Assembly (NCBI GenBank): GCA_002162955.1
Contig: MABD01000024.1
Location: forward strand, 248,001 to 312,000
DNA: 64,000 nt
Origin: Gammaproteobacteria bacterium 45_16_T64
GTDB taxonomy: Bacteria > Pseudomonadota > Gammaproteobacteria > Pseudomonadales > Ketobacteraceae
Direction: 5' to 3'
Part shown: in pieces, positions 25,787-35,356 of the stretch
Layout of the letters: each line of letters opens with the position of its first letter
Position numbering within the stretch: position 1 is the first letter of the stretch
Notes under the pieces: model-generated
What the model saw: only the letters and a program-made list of their open reading frames with translations
Told to the model about the DNA's origin: nothing
The model's database searches: none
Made by a program: the position numbers and the translations under genes

Positions 25787-26647
25787 ATGAAACAGAGGCA
25801 ATGTTGGTATTCTATCGTGTTGTTCTTCATTGTATTGTTGTTCGGCACGAATACCTACTCCGCATGTGAATTGATCATGGTGTACAAAGAGGGGGCAAAG
25901 GAACCTCTTATTGAGGCTAAACCGTCATACGCTGGCGTGTACTATGAGTTATTCGGTAGAGCGAGCCAACGGATCGGATGTACTCTTATTGTGGAGCGTT
26001 TACCTAAAAAGAGGCTACATCAAGAGTTAGAGTTAGGAAATCTTGATTTCTATCCGGGGGCGTCGTTTTCCAAAAAAAGAGCCAAATACCTCTATTATAT
26101 TCCCAACGGATTGGAGACGGGTGAATATGGCTTAACGGGTAATGGGGTGCCGGAACTTACGTCTTATGAGGATCTAAAAAATCATAAAATAACCTGGCTT
26201 TTAGAAATTGGCAGTTCTAAATTGGAGCTTGCTGAAGAGCTAGGTATCCCAGTACTAGAAAGGCGTCATCAGGATGTAGATATTGTGGCTAAATTCATCA
26301 AACGCTCACCGAAAGTAGAATATTTTTATGTGGCCGATAGAGAGCTGATAGATTTTTTTCCTAGACGAACGGGTGTAGAGAGTATTGAATCGGTCGGGCT
26401 AAAGGTACACAAACAATGCTGTGGTGGGGATCAACCTATGCATATGGGATTTTCTCGATTTTCTAAACACTTCAGTGAAATTAGGAATCCTAGCTATGAC
26501 GCCAGTAAAATAATCAGCCCAAAGAACTTTCCTGTTATTGTTGACCCTATGTCTGTTGCAGCGAAACTCGGCGGGGCATTGGCTGCGATGGATGCTGAAG
26601 GAATAACGAAAAAAATATATGCTCGATGGTTCTTCGAAGGAAAATAA
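25787..26647 (+). CDS. Periplasmic solute-binding protein (SBP_bac_3-like)
   Basis: This 286-residue protein has a signal peptide (WYSIVLFFIVLLFGTNTYSA). The mature part follows the bilobed extracellular solute-binding family 3 pattern: LIMVYKEGAKEPLIEA..., AGVYYELFGRASQRIGCTLIVERLPKKR, then GNLDFYPGASFSKKRAKYLYY. No transporter permease or ATPase is adjacent, so it may be an orphan or feed a sensor. The closest fit is amino-acid or amine binding, as the family commonly does. It is convergent with the TetR gene at 26690. Confidence 0.82.
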   Translation: MKQRQCWYSIVLFFIVLLFGTNTYSACELIMVYKEGAKEPLIEAKPSYAGVYYELFGRASQRIGCTLIVERLPKKRLHQELELGNLDFYPGASFSKKRAKYLYYIPNGLETGEYGLTGNGVPELTSYEDLKNHKITWLLEIGSSKLELAEELGIPVLERRHQDVDIVAKFIKRSPKVEYFYVADRELIDFFPRRTGVESIESVGLKVHKQCCGGDQPMHMGFSRFSKHFSEIRNPSYDASKIISPKNFPVIVDPMSVAAKLGGALAAMDAEGITKKIYARWFFEGK

Positions 26648-26689
26648 ACACTTGCTAGCTAAGAGTGGGCTACTTGTCTTGAGTTAGCA

Positions 26690-27379
26690 TTACTTAGAAT
26701 TATCTGCATGCATCTTCTGAATATATTCGTAGCTATTATCAATAAGCGCACCAAAATGTTGGATGGTGAAGTCAGTGAGAATATCAATAATCATCTCTTT
26801 ATTTTGGTAGTTATTCCGCGTGAGTCCCATGACTAAGGTTTCTATCATCGAGAACAGACAATCGATCGCCATCGAGAATCTCTCTTTTTCTTCCGAAGAT
26901 ATCTCTTCAGTAAAATTTTGCGTCAAAAAAGATAACCACTCAGCTTTAAGGTCAGTATAAAAGGATTGTATATGTTGGCCGAAAATTGAATCAGTTTGAT
27001 GACGCTCTACGGCCTGTTTCATTAAGAAACCGTTGCCGATAAACGCCTCGATCAACATCAAATACAATCTACGTAAGACAGTCGCGTTGTTTTCCCTGTC
27101 GGGCATGCTGAAAATGGCGATTAGGGCTTTTTGAATGGGGTATAGGAACTCAGCTTTAAGCCGTAGGGCCAACTCGTCAATTAGTTCGTCAAGGTTTGCA
27201 AAGTGAGTGTAGAAACTGGGTTGGGCTATACCTGCAAGTTTACTGACTCTATTCATGCTTAAGGCGGTGATGCCTTCTTCCATAATCAGGCGATACCCTG
27301 CATCGAGTAGCCGCTGTCGAGTAGCGGCTTTACTTTCTTCACGAGTCATTTTTTTCTTTTGGCCTGAACTGATTGTCAC
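26690..27379 (-). CDS. TetR family regulator
   Basis: This 229-residue protein starts at GTG 27379; an ATG ten codons later (27349) is possible. Basic arm GQKKKMTREESKAATRQR is followed by LLDAGYRLIMEEGITALSMNRVSKLAGIAQPSFYTHFANLDELIDEL, a standard TetR DNA-binding domain. The helical C-terminal part is about 160 residues. It stands between a solute-binding protein and the EstB-type esterase (27597), from which it diverges across about 217 bp. Its targets may include that esterase and the nearby BKACE/CMD pair. Confidence 0.92.
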   Translation of the reverse strand: MTISSGQKKKMTREESKAATRQRLLDAGYRLIMEEGITALSMNRVSKLAGIAQPSFYTHFANLDELIDELALRLKAEFLYPIQKALIAIFSMPDRENNATVLRRLYLMLIEAFIGNGFLMKQAVERHQTDSIFGQHIQSFYTDLKAEWLSFLTQNFTEEISSEEKERFSMAIDCLFSMIETLVMGLTRNNYQNKEMIIDILTDFTIQHFGALIDNSYEYIQKMHADNSK

Positions 27380-27596
27380 TTTTTCTCTGCCTACTGCTGA
27401 TACCTAAGTCGCTGAATTGTAACCCCTTACCTACAAAACTTCGACCACTCAGGCCTTTAGATTGGGGGCGTGTAGCCTTTTGTGGTAAAAAAATGGCCTT
27501 TTTCAAAGATAAAATGTTGACTCATTGGTACGCCTATATGATTATAGCTCAAATGCCTATAGGGCTATAGCTGAAGCGAGAGGGGGTAGACCAATC

Positions 27597-28841
27597 ATGA
27601 TAAGTGGATATGTTCATCCGGATTTTTCAGAAGTTGCGACATTATTACAACGACAATTACCCAAAAAAGGAGCAGGGGGGGCTGCTATTTGTATATATCA
27701 CAAGGGCAAGAAAGTCGTGGATATATGGGGCGGAACGAAAAATTGGAAAGGTGAGCAGTGGGAGGAGGACACCCTAGCGGTTTCTTTCTCGACGACGAAG
27801 GGAGTGACGTCGACGCTTATGCATATATTGGTTGATAAAGGGCTCGCGGATTATGATGATCCGATTGCAAAATACTGGCCTGAATTCGCGCAAAATGGTA
27901 AAGAGAATATTACGATCAGGTCGGCGATGTCCCATCAGGCTGGACTGTACGCCATTACAGAGCAGCTAACCACCTCATCGGATATGTTGGACTGGGAGCA
28001 AGCGAAGAAGGGTATAGAACAAGCCTCACCAGTCCACGAGCCGGATACTGCGCACGGTTACCATGGTTTTAATTACGGTAATCTTATTGGGGGGTTAATT
28101 GAGAAGGTGGCAGGAAAACCTTTTCAGCAGGTGCTGAAGGAAGAGCTTGTTGATCCTCTGGCGTTAGATGGCGCGTATATAGGGCTGCCAGAGAGTGAGT
28201 TTTCTCGACGAGCGAACCTGATTGGCCGACAGAAGCAATCAGATACTTTCTTTCTTGAGGGGCTGTTGAGATTGGTCGATAACCCTATTGTAAAAGTGCT
28301 CTTAAAAGCCCTGTCTTTGTTCACTCACAAAGCATACGAATTTAAACGAGTATTTATTTTCCCTTTTACGGATGATAAATTTTGTTGGAATAGTCGGGAG
28401 CTTATGAGTGCTATCCATCCTTCGGCAAACGGTCATTTTACGGCGAGATCATTGGCGAAAATGTATGCTGCGCTTTCATTGGATGGCTCCATTGAAGGGC
28501 GGAGATTATTGTCACCTGAAACGGTTAAGAAAGCGTCGCAAGTTCAAAACTGGAAAGGTGATAATGTATTGTTTTTACCTATGCACTGGCGGCTGGGATA
28601 TCACAGAGTATTTACTGCTACTAAACCATTAAAGCACGGTTTTGGTCACTTCGGTTTTGGCGGTTCTGGTGCTTGGTGTGACCCTGAAAGAGAACTAAGT
28701 TGTGCCATGACGGTGAATACAGGAGTAGGCACTCCCATGGGGGATACGCGTATGCCCCTATTAGCCAGTGCTGTCGTGAAGTGTGTTAAACGAATTGAGA
28801 AGCATGAGGCGTTAGCTTCAGATAGTGCGCAACCAGCCTAA
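27597..28841 (+). CDS. Serine hydrolase with beta-lactamase fold (EstB-type esterase)
   Basis: This 414-residue protein starts at ATG 27597 behind the GA-rich ribosome-binding site at 27579-27586; an earlier in-frame ATG at 27525 has no such site. The catalytic SxxK motif is S65-T-T-K68 in AVSFSTTKGV. A Tyr is in TAHGYHGFNYGNLIGG, and a late FGHFGFGGSGAWCDPE takes the place of the KTG element. Such proteins are esterases or D-peptidases, not beta-lactamases. No signal peptide is seen, so it is intracellular. It diverges from the TetR gene at 27379. Confidence 0.88.
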   Translation: MISGYVHPDFSEVATLLQRQLPKKGAGGAAICIYHKGKKVVDIWGGTKNWKGEQWEEDTLAVSFSTTKGVTSTLMHILVDKGLADYDDPIAKYWPEFAQNGKENITIRSAMSHQAGLYAITEQLTTSSDMLDWEQAKKGIEQASPVHEPDTAHGYHGFNYGNLIGGLIEKVAGKPFQQVLKEELVDPLALDGAYIGLPESEFSRRANLIGRQKQSDTFFLEGLLRLVDNPIVKVLLKALSLFTHKAYEFKRVFIFPFTDDKFCWNSRELMSAIHPSANGHFTARSLAKMYAALSLDGSIEGRRLLSPETVKKASQVQNWKGDNVLFLPMHWRLGYHRVFTATKPLKHGFGHFGFGGSGAWCDPERELSCAMTVNTGVGTPMGDTRMPLLASAVVKCVKRIEKHEALASDSAQPA

Positions 28842-28857
28842 TATGAATTGTCGTACC

Positions 28858-31794
28858 TTATTCAGAAGATTTGGCTTGCGGTTGGGTTGTTGCCAACTGC
28901 AGCCAATAGTTGACTTTGTCCAGCAGCAAGTCCTTTTTGAAAGGCTTCTTAATATAGTCGTTCATACCAGAGTCTAAACAGTTTCGTCGGTCACTAGACA
29001 TCGCGTTAGCGGTAATAGCAACGATCGGAGTATATTTGTGCCTAGCATTGTGCTTTCGAATATTTCTGGTGGCTTCTAAACCGTCCATAAGGGGCATCTG
29101 GCAATCCATTAGAATGATATCGAAGAAATTTGAATCCAGTAGCGTTAGAGCTTCGACGCCGTTATTTGCAACCTGGGTACTGTGGCCGGCCTTTTTTAGT
29201 AGGGCAGAAATAACCAATTGATTAGTAATGTTGTCCTCAACAATGAGAATTGAGGCTTGTTTACTGTTTTCAAGCTTAGGAATGTGTGACGTTGTTTTTT
29301 CCGTGGATATTGACGCTGCTTCAGACTGGTATAGCGGTAATGTGCAAAAGAATTCACTTCCTTTGTCGAGCTCTGTCGTGAAACTGAGGTCCCCATCCAT
29401 AAGGTCGACGTATTTTTTGCATAGTGCTAATCCTAAACCAAGTCCGCCGTGCAGTCGGTTGAACCCACCTTGTTCTTGGGTGAACATGCTGAATATGGAA
29501 GATTTTGCTTCATCGGAAATTCCTATTCCCGTATCCATTATGCTGATAAACAGTCGGTGAAGCGCTTCACCATGGTTTTGGTCTTTTGATAATAGTTCTT
29601 CACATTTTATTGTGATGATGATGCTGCCTCGATTGGTGAATTTAATGGCATTATCCACAAGGTTATCGAGTATGATCAGTATTTTATCGCTGTCACCATA
29701 GAAAAAAGGAGGCATTTCATTGATAAGATTCGGGCTGAAAACAATTTTTTTGTCTTCGCATCGGTGCCGTGACGCATCGAATAATGGTTGGATGATTTTA
29801 TCCAGTGAAAAGTGTCTATTTTGTAATTCACATTTTCCTCCTTGAATTTCTGTGAAGTTGAGAAGGCGGTTAACGATTTCGATCATATCGTCGGAGGATT
29901 TCACTAACCCTCCATAGGCTTGGGTGGTATCGCCGGATTGCGGGCTACTTTCTAGGAGTTGAATGCAGCCTAATATACCGTGCATCGGCGTGCGTAATTC
30001 ATGGCTTAATGTTGCAAGAAAGTCGTTTTTTAGTTCGTCGGCCAAATTGAGGTTTTTTAGCGCTTCTTCCCTTGCCGTGAGTAGCTGTTTTTGAGCAGAG
30101 AATACCTGTTCTTGTACTTGTTCTTTCAGTTTACGTTCAGTGATGTCTACCATAAAACCGTCTATTCTTTCTGGCTCATCATACTCATTCTTGATGAGTT
30201 TCATCGTGATAGAACACCACGTGGGTTTTTCAATACGGCTAGTTTCTAGCTGAAATTCATGATCAATAATACTGTCGCTTGAATGTAGATCATCTGATAG
30301 GTCGTTATATTTCGCTTTCCGTGATAGGTAATTCGCGTCACTGGAACGAACAAAGCTATCTACGTCTTCATAACCACATAGGCGCGCTAATGCTAGATTG
30401 CATTTGATACGATCAGTTTCAAAGGAATATTGAAATAATCCTTCCAGGGCATCTTCATAGAGTCGTTCATATTTTTTTAGATTTCTTGTGGAAGACCGCT
30501 GGGCCATATTTCGAGAGCGTATTTCTCCATTGATTCTATCTCCGAGTGCAATAGATAGTAGAATCATCTCCGCTGCTGAACCGATAGTAACGGCGTAATT
30601 GGTTAAAAGGGTTGAAGGCAAAAAACTTAGGGTTTTAAGTGCATAAAACATTGCGCCGACTAACATGATAGTCCATGCAGCAAGATAAATTCGCGCAGGT
30701 TGATAGCCTCGTATCCAACAGATAAGGCCAGACCAGATCACAACGAAAATTCCGATGGTGAAAACCGTGATCGTTGTTTTAATGAGCGTGAGGTACGGAA
30801 TGAATGGGGTTGCTAGTATGCATGCGACAAAACACAGTATAAGCCCAAGCAGTAAACGATATGAATTTATGGAAAAGTGCTTTAAACGTAGGAACTCCAT
30901 AGAAAAAAAAGCGCTAAAGGTGGCGAGTAAATTCAGTGAAATAACCAACGCTGCGTTGTTGATTTCAGTATGGTTGGGCCAGAGGTACTTTGAAGAAAAA
31001 CCATTGACGGTGAGTTGAAAGAAGATGATTCCAGCGACGTAAAGGGAATAGTATCCATACACTTTTTCTCGAATGGTGAACCCTAGAAAAAAGTTATATA
31101 ACATCATTACTGATAAGCAGCCGAAATAGAGCCCCCAGAATAACGTTTCGTTAATAAGGTTAGGAACAAAGCTCTCTTCGGTCCAAGCAATAATAGGTAT
31201 TTGCATGGAGCTGAGAGATTGGATACGAAAATAGATAAGAGGGTCATTGTTTGACAAGGGGAGCTTAAATACAACTTTGTGGTAATTGAAATCGCGCCCG
31301 GCATAATTAACGCTGTCTCCGGCAGATCGGGTGGTATATGTGGCGCTTTCACTGTCTACGATGAATAGCTCTATCTTATCGAGCGGTGCATAAGCAAATT
31401 CTAATAACCAAGGTGGTGAGCGGGCTGGAGCATGTAGTTTTATCCTTCCCCAGTATGCGGAGTTGGTGTATCCAAAGCTGGGTATTTCTGATGTGGACTG
31501 AGTGAACGTATGGGTAGATTCAGGGTTCAGAAAGTCATCGATAGACAGAGTGTGATTTTTATCTTCTAAAAGTTCAATGTGTTCCCCTAGGGAAATAGGG
31601 CTGTCGACGCTAGAGAGCTGGTAAGATGCGATTGGGATGCCGTCGCGGGTGATTGGATAGGCTGGAATATTCGCAAAGCTATTGGTGTAAGGTGTAGTGG
31701 TGATAGGGTTGTTTGCAAGCACAACGTTCATATTCATGAGCGATATGAATATGAATAAAATCAGTAGCTTAATTCGACCCTGACCGCTTTCCAT
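28858..31794 (-). CDS. 7TMR-DISM hybrid sensor histidine kinase/response regulator
   Basis: This 978-residue protein starts with a signal/anchor segment and a periplasmic 7TMR-DISMED2 sensor domain (about 45-200), a carbohydrate-type sensing fold. Seven membrane helices of 7TMR-DISM type follow (about 210-420). Next come a PAS-like segment (about 440-560), a HisKA domain with the phosphorylated His598 in SHELRTPMHG, a HATPase domain with DTGIGIS and GGLGLGLALCKK, and a receiver domain with Asp897 (ILMDCQMP). All catalytic boxes look intact. It sits alone, convergent with the EstB gene, and a terminator lies upstream between it and the liu operon. The output partner is not encoded nearby. Confidence 0.92.
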   Translation of the reverse strand: MESGQGRIKLLILFIFISLMNMNVVLANNPITTTPYTNSFANIPAYPITRDGIPIASYQLSSVDSPISLGEHIELLEDKNHTLSIDDFLNPESTHTFTQSTSEIPSFGYTNSAYWGRIKLHAPARSPPWLLEFAYAPLDKIELFIVDSESATYTTRSAGDSVNYAGRDFNYHKVVFKLPLSNNDPLIYFRIQSLSSMQIPIIAWTEESFVPNLINETLFWGLYFGCLSVMMLYNFFLGFTIREKVYGYYSLYVAGIIFFQLTVNGFSSKYLWPNHTEINNAALVISLNLLATFSAFFSMEFLRLKHFSINSYRLLLGLILCFVACILATPFIPYLTLIKTTITVFTIGIFVVIWSGLICWIRGYQPARIYLAAWTIMLVGAMFYALKTLSFLPSTLLTNYAVTIGSAAEMILLSIALGDRINGEIRSRNMAQRSSTRNLKKYERLYEDALEGLFQYSFETDRIKCNLALARLCGYEDVDSFVRSSDANYLSRKAKYNDLSDDLHSSDSIIDHEFQLETSRIEKPTWCSITMKLIKNEYDEPERIDGFMVDITERKLKEQVQEQVFSAQKQLLTAREEALKNLNLADELKNDFLATLSHELRTPMHGILGCIQLLESSPQSGDTTQAYGGLVKSSDDMIEIVNRLLNFTEIQGGKCELQNRHFSLDKIIQPLFDASRHRCEDKKIVFSPNLINEMPPFFYGDSDKILIILDNLVDNAIKFTNRGSIIITIKCEELLSKDQNHGEALHRLFISIMDTGIGISDEAKSSIFSMFTQEQGGFNRLHGGLGLGLALCKKYVDLMDGDLSFTTELDKGSEFFCTLPLYQSEAASISTEKTTSHIPKLENSKQASILIVEDNITNQLVISALLKKAGHSTQVANNGVEALTLLDSNFFDIILMDCQMPLMDGLEATRNIRKHNARHKYTPIVAITANAMSSDRRNCLDSGMNDYIKKPFKKDLLLDKVNYWLQLATTQPQAKSSE

Positions 31795-31840
31795 GGGTGC
31801 ACTATCCTGCCAAAAACGATTGTTTTTAGATCAGTATAGT

Positions 31841-31875
31841 AGATGGGCGGTATTTGGTTAAAATACCGCCCATCT
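31841..31875 (-). terminator. Hairpin downstream of the CoA-transferase genes
   Basis: A 15-bp perfect stem (AGATGGGCGGTATTT and complement) with a 5-base loop lies 28 bp after the stop of the last liu-operon gene. No T-run follows on the minus strand; it also overlaps the region upstream of the kinase gene. Confidence 0.6.
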
Positions 31876-31902
31876 CAAAGTAAATATGACGCTGTACTGG
31901 TG

Positions 31903-32559
31903 TTAGAAGGTCATCTCTGGCACATGATCGGGTACTACGAGCTCTCCTTCGGTCTTAGCAATTATCTCTTCAACTGAAACCCCTGGAGCTCTTTCGACTA
32001 AGTGGAATTTCCCATCATGGATTTCCAAGTAAGCTAGGTCACTAACAACCTTCTTAATGCAGCCTGCGCCGGTGAGCGGTAAGGTGCATTCTTTTAATAG
32101 CTTGGATTCTCCTTTTTTGTTGGCATGTGTCATGGTGACAACAATATTTTGCGCGCTAGCGACTAGGTCCATTGCGCCGCCCATACCTTTTACTAGCTTA
32201 CCGGGAATCATCCAGGAGGCTATATTACCGTTCTGATCGACTTCGAATGCACCCAGTACGGTTAAATCGACATGTCCACCACGAATCATTACAAAACTGT
32301 CTGCAGAGGAAAAGTACGATGCACCCGTGGCGGCGGTAACCGTCTGCTTGCCTGCGTTGATAAGGTCTGGATCAACGGTTTCTTCGGTTGGGAATTCTCC
32401 CATGCCAAGTAATCCGTTTTCGGACTGTAGCATTACGTCCATACCTTCTGGCACGTAGTTGGCAACCAGCGTTGGGATGCCGATGCCTAAATTGACGTAA
32501 TAGCCGTCACGAAGCTCTTTTGCCACACGTTGAGCAAGTTGTTCTCGAGTTAATGCCAT
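31903..32559 (-). CDS. scoB: Acetoacetyl/succinyl-CoA:3-ketoacid CoA-transferase subunit B
   Basis: This 218-residue protein opens MALTREQLAQRVAKELRDGYYVNLGIGIPTLVANY. The catalytic Glu47 is in SENGLLGMG, the B-subunit signature. It moves CoA between succinyl-CoA (or acetyl-CoA) and acetoacetate together with subunit A (32608), 48 bp upstream. In the liu operon this step uses the acetoacetate from HMG-CoA cleavage. It is the last gene of the operon and is followed by a hairpin. Substrate choice between SCOT and AtoAD types is not settled by sequence reading. Confidence 0.93.
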   Translation of the reverse strand: MALTREQLAQRVAKELRDGYYVNLGIGIPTLVANYVPEGMDVMLQSENGLLGMGEFPTEETVDPDLINAGKQTVTAATGASYFSSADSFVMIRGGHVDLTVLGAFEVDQNGNIASWMIPGKLVKGMGGAMDLVASAQNIVVTMTHANKKGESKLLKECTLPLTGAGCIKKVVSDLAYLEIHDGKFHLVERAPGVSVEEIIAKTEGELVVPDHVPEMTF

Positions 32560-32607
32560 GTTGTAATTCCTCTGGTTCTATTCGGCGTGTCACACTTGAT
32601 AGCAGTA

Positions 32608-33306
32608 CTATTTAGTTAACGTAAGTTGCTCAATACGTTTCTCAAATGTGCCTTTAATAACTCGATTAACATAGATCCCAGGAGTATGGATATGGTTTGG
32701 ATCGAGTTCGCCTGGTTCAACAATTTCTTCAACTTCGACAACGGTGATTTTTCCGGCTGTTGCCGCCATGGGATTAAAGTTCATTGCTGTTTTACGGAAT
32801 ATTAGGTTACCCATAGTGTCGGCTTTCCACGCTTTTACTAATGCAAAGTCCGCCGTGAGGGATTCTTCTAACACATACATTTTTCCGTTATATTCTCGTG
32901 TTTCTTTACCCTCGGCAATAGGGGTTCCATAGCCAGTTGGGGTAAAGAATGCTGGAATGCCAGCACCACCTGCGCGCATCTTCTCCGCGAGTGTCCCTTG
33001 TGGTGTGAGTTCAACCTCAAGCTCGCCAGAGAGTAATTGCTTCTCGAATAGGGCATTTTCACCGACATAGGATGCGATCATTTTTTTAATTTGCTTGTCT
33101 TCTAGAAGAAGACCCAAACCAAACCCGTCTACCCCAGCATTATTTGATATGCAGGTGAGACCATGAATGCCCATCGTTTTCATTTTCCCGATCAGGCCTT
33201 CCGGAATCCCACATAGACCAAAGCCACCGACCATTACCGTCATGTTATCGGTTAAGCCTTCCAGTGCTTCGTCATAATTTGATACAACTTTGTTAAAACC
33301 ACCCAT
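32608..33306 (-). CDS. scoA: 3-ketoacid CoA-transferase subunit A
   Basis: This 232-residue protein has the A-subunit signature: [26 protein letters not shown], then [16 protein letters not shown] and the [16 protein letters not shown] loop that binds CoA. It pairs with subunit B and is 32 bp after liuD. Together they process acetoacetate released at the end of leucine breakdown. Length is normal. Confidence 0.93.
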   Translation of the reverse strand: MGGFNKVVSNYDEALEGLTDNMTVMVGGFGLCGIPEGLIGKMKTMGIHGLTCISNNAGVDGFGLGLLLEDKQIKKMIASYVGENALFEKQLLSGELEVELTPQGTLAEKMRAGGAGIPAFFTPTGYGTPIAEGKETREYNGKMYVLEESLTADFALVKAWKADTMGNLIFRKTAMNFNPMAATAGKITVVEVEEIVEPGELDPNHIHTPGIYVNRVIKGTFEKRIEQLTLTK

Positions 33307-33338
33307 GATTTCTCTCCTCTAATTCAACATAGCAGCGT

Positions 33339-35351
33339 TTATTCTTCATCTTCTGCTTCAAAAGCGAGCAGTGGTGCACCATCATCAATAAGGTCGCCAG
33401 GCGAATAAAATACTTCGCTAATAATCCCCGCTGCTGGGGCTCGGATGGTATGTTCCATCTTCATCGCTTCTAATATGGCGAGAGGTTGATCAAGCTCTAC
33501 TGACTCACCAGTCTTTACGAACACGTCGACAATACGCCCGTTCATAGGTGCGGTCAATTGCCCATTATTGTCATCGTCACCGGATGCGTACTCTGCTGAG
33601 TATGCGGTTACCTTATAGGCCTTACCTTGAATGAATAGGGTTATGAGTGATTCGACTTGATTGACATAGAGTTGTTGGGCCTGCTCTGTAATGACGGTGA
33701 GCTTGTCTCCATCGAGGTAGGCTTCGCAATTTATTGTTGTGTCATTGCAGCTAGCGGTGATTGTATTAGCGTTAAACGCGAGCGAAACATGGTTAATTTC
33801 ATCTTCGAAGGTGAATCGAAAGCTGCGGTTTGCGGTGCTGTTCATCGTCCAGCCTTGCACGTTTGACCAGGGCGATTGTTGGTCTAGTGCGACATTACTG
33901 GCGTTGCTGAGACCCGATTGCAAATGCTGATACAGCGCAGCATAAATAAAGTGAATGTCATTTATCGGCTTATCAAGTGCGAGTAACGATTCGTTATGGT
34001 GCTCGATAAAATGGGTGCTTAGTTTACCGTTGATAAAATCCGCATTGCTATTGATGTTGCTTAAGAATTCGGTGTTGGTATTTACACCATCAACACAGTA
34101 TTCCTGAAGTGCTTTATCCATCCGGTGAATTGCACCGCTGCGGGTTTTATCCCAGACAATAAGCTTGGCAATCATGGGGTCATAATAGACGCTGACTTCA
34201 TCGCCTTGTACTACGCCGGAGTCTATACGAACGTGATCATTCTCTTCCGGGGTTCGCAGATATTGAATCTTACCCGTTGAGGGCAAAAATTCATTTTCAG
34301 GCGTTTCAGCGTAAATACGTACTTCAATGGCGTGGCCATTTCGGGTTAGCTCTGATTGTTCGCAGGGAAGAGGGTGGCCTTCTGCTGCGCGAATTTGCCA
34401 TTCAACGAGGTCTTGTCCGGTGATTTTCTCAGTGACAGGGTGCTCTACTTGCAAGCGGGTATTCATCTCCATGAAATAGAAGCTACCGTCTGCATCCATT
34501 AGGAATTCGAACGTACCTGCACCAACGTAATTGATAGACTTAGCTGCGCGCACTGCAGTGTCGCCCATGGTTTTTCGTAGCTCTTCAGAGAGTCCTGGTG
34601 CAGGAGCTTCCTCGATGACTTTTTGATGGCGGCGCTGAATAGAACAATCTCGCTCGAATAGATATACGCCGTTACCTAGTTGGTCACAAAATACCTGGAT
34701 TTCAACATGACGTGGTTCATTAATATATTTTTCGATCAGCATGAAGTCGTCGCCGAAAGACGCAATGGCTTCACGTTTACAAGAATCCAAGTTTTCCTGG
34801 AATTCTTCGGCGGATTCCACTAATCGCATGCCTTTACCGCCGCCACCAAGAGCGGCTTTGAGTAGTACGGGAAAGCCAATTTTTTTGGCTTCCTCTAGCA
34901 ATCGGGCATCGCTTTGGTCTTCTTCGTGATATCCAGGAACCAGGGGTACTTCTGCTTTTTCCATGATATCTTTAGCGGCGGCTTTTGAACCCATCGCGTC
35001 GATAGCAGACGTTGGAGGTCCGATAAAGATGATACCGTTTTCATCACATGTACGTGCAAAGTTACTGTTCTCGGAAAGAAAACCATAGCCAGGGTGAATG
35101 GCGTTGGCACCAGTACGCTTGGCAGCAGCAATGATTTTGTCTGCACACAAGTAGCTTTCTGCAGCAGGCGATGGTCCGATATAGACGGCCTCGTCAGCAA
35201 GAGAAACGTGCTGAGAGGTTTTATCCGCGTCGGAATAGAGTGCAACGCTATCGATATCGAGTTTTTTCAGTGTACGAATAATTCGACAGGCGATTTCGCC
35301 ACGGTTGGCGATCAATACTTTTTTAATTGGGGTAACGTTTACTTGTGTCAT
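33339..35351 (-). CDS. liuD: Methylcrotonyl-CoA carboxylase biotin-containing alpha subunit
   Basis: This 670-residue protein has the biotin carboxylase domain (KKVLIANRGEIACRIIRTLKKL, then the GGGGKGMR ATP loop, then the MEMNTRLQVEHPVTE region). A middle region of about 200 residues follows, and a C-terminal biotinyl domain ends it, where Lys631 in EAMKMEH carries biotin. The start at 35351 has AAGAG upstream and leaves a 5-bp gap after liuC; a longer frame starts at 35372 inside liuC. It carboxylates 3-methylcrotonyl-CoA with LiuB in leucine breakdown. Being in this operon separates it from propionyl-CoA or geranyl-CoA carboxylases, though the latter cannot be fully excluded. Confidence 0.93.
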   Translation of the reverse strand: MTQVNVTPIKKVLIANRGEIACRIIRTLKKLDIDSVALYSDADKTSQHVSLADEAVYIGPSPAAESYLCADKIIAAAKRTGANAIHPGYGFLSENSNFARTCDENGIIFIGPPTSAIDAMGSKAAAKDIMEKAEVPLVPGYHEEDQSDARLLEEAKKIGFPVLLKAALGGGGKGMRLVESAEEFQENLDSCKREAIASFGDDFMLIEKYINEPRHVEIQVFCDQLGNGVYLFERDCSIQRRHQKVIEEAPAPGLSEELRKTMGDTAVRAAKSINYVGAGTFEFLMDADGSFYFMEMNTRLQVEHPVTEKITGQDLVEWQIRAAEGHPLPCEQSELTRNGHAIEVRIYAETPENEFLPSTGKIQYLRTPEENDHVRIDSGVVQGDEVSVYYDPMIAKLIVWDKTRSGAIHRMDKALQEYCVDGVNTNTEFLSNINSNADFINGKLSTHFIEHHNESLLALDKPINDIHFIYAALYQHLQSGLSNASNVALDQQSPWSNVQGWTMNSTANRSFRFTFEDEINHVSLAFNANTITASCNDTTINCEAYLDGDKLTVITEQAQQLYVNQVESLITLFIQGKAYKVTAYSAEYASGDDDNNGQLTAPMNGRIVDVFVKTGESVELDQPLAILEAMKMEHTIRAPAAGIISEVFYSPGDLIDDGAPLLAFEAEDEE

Positions 35352-35356
35352 GACGA

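Noticed and set aside
27525-27596. Earlier start of the EstB-type esterase
   Set aside because: The GA-rich ribosome-binding site at 27579-27586 lies directly before the ATG at 27597; the first 24 residues are not family-like.
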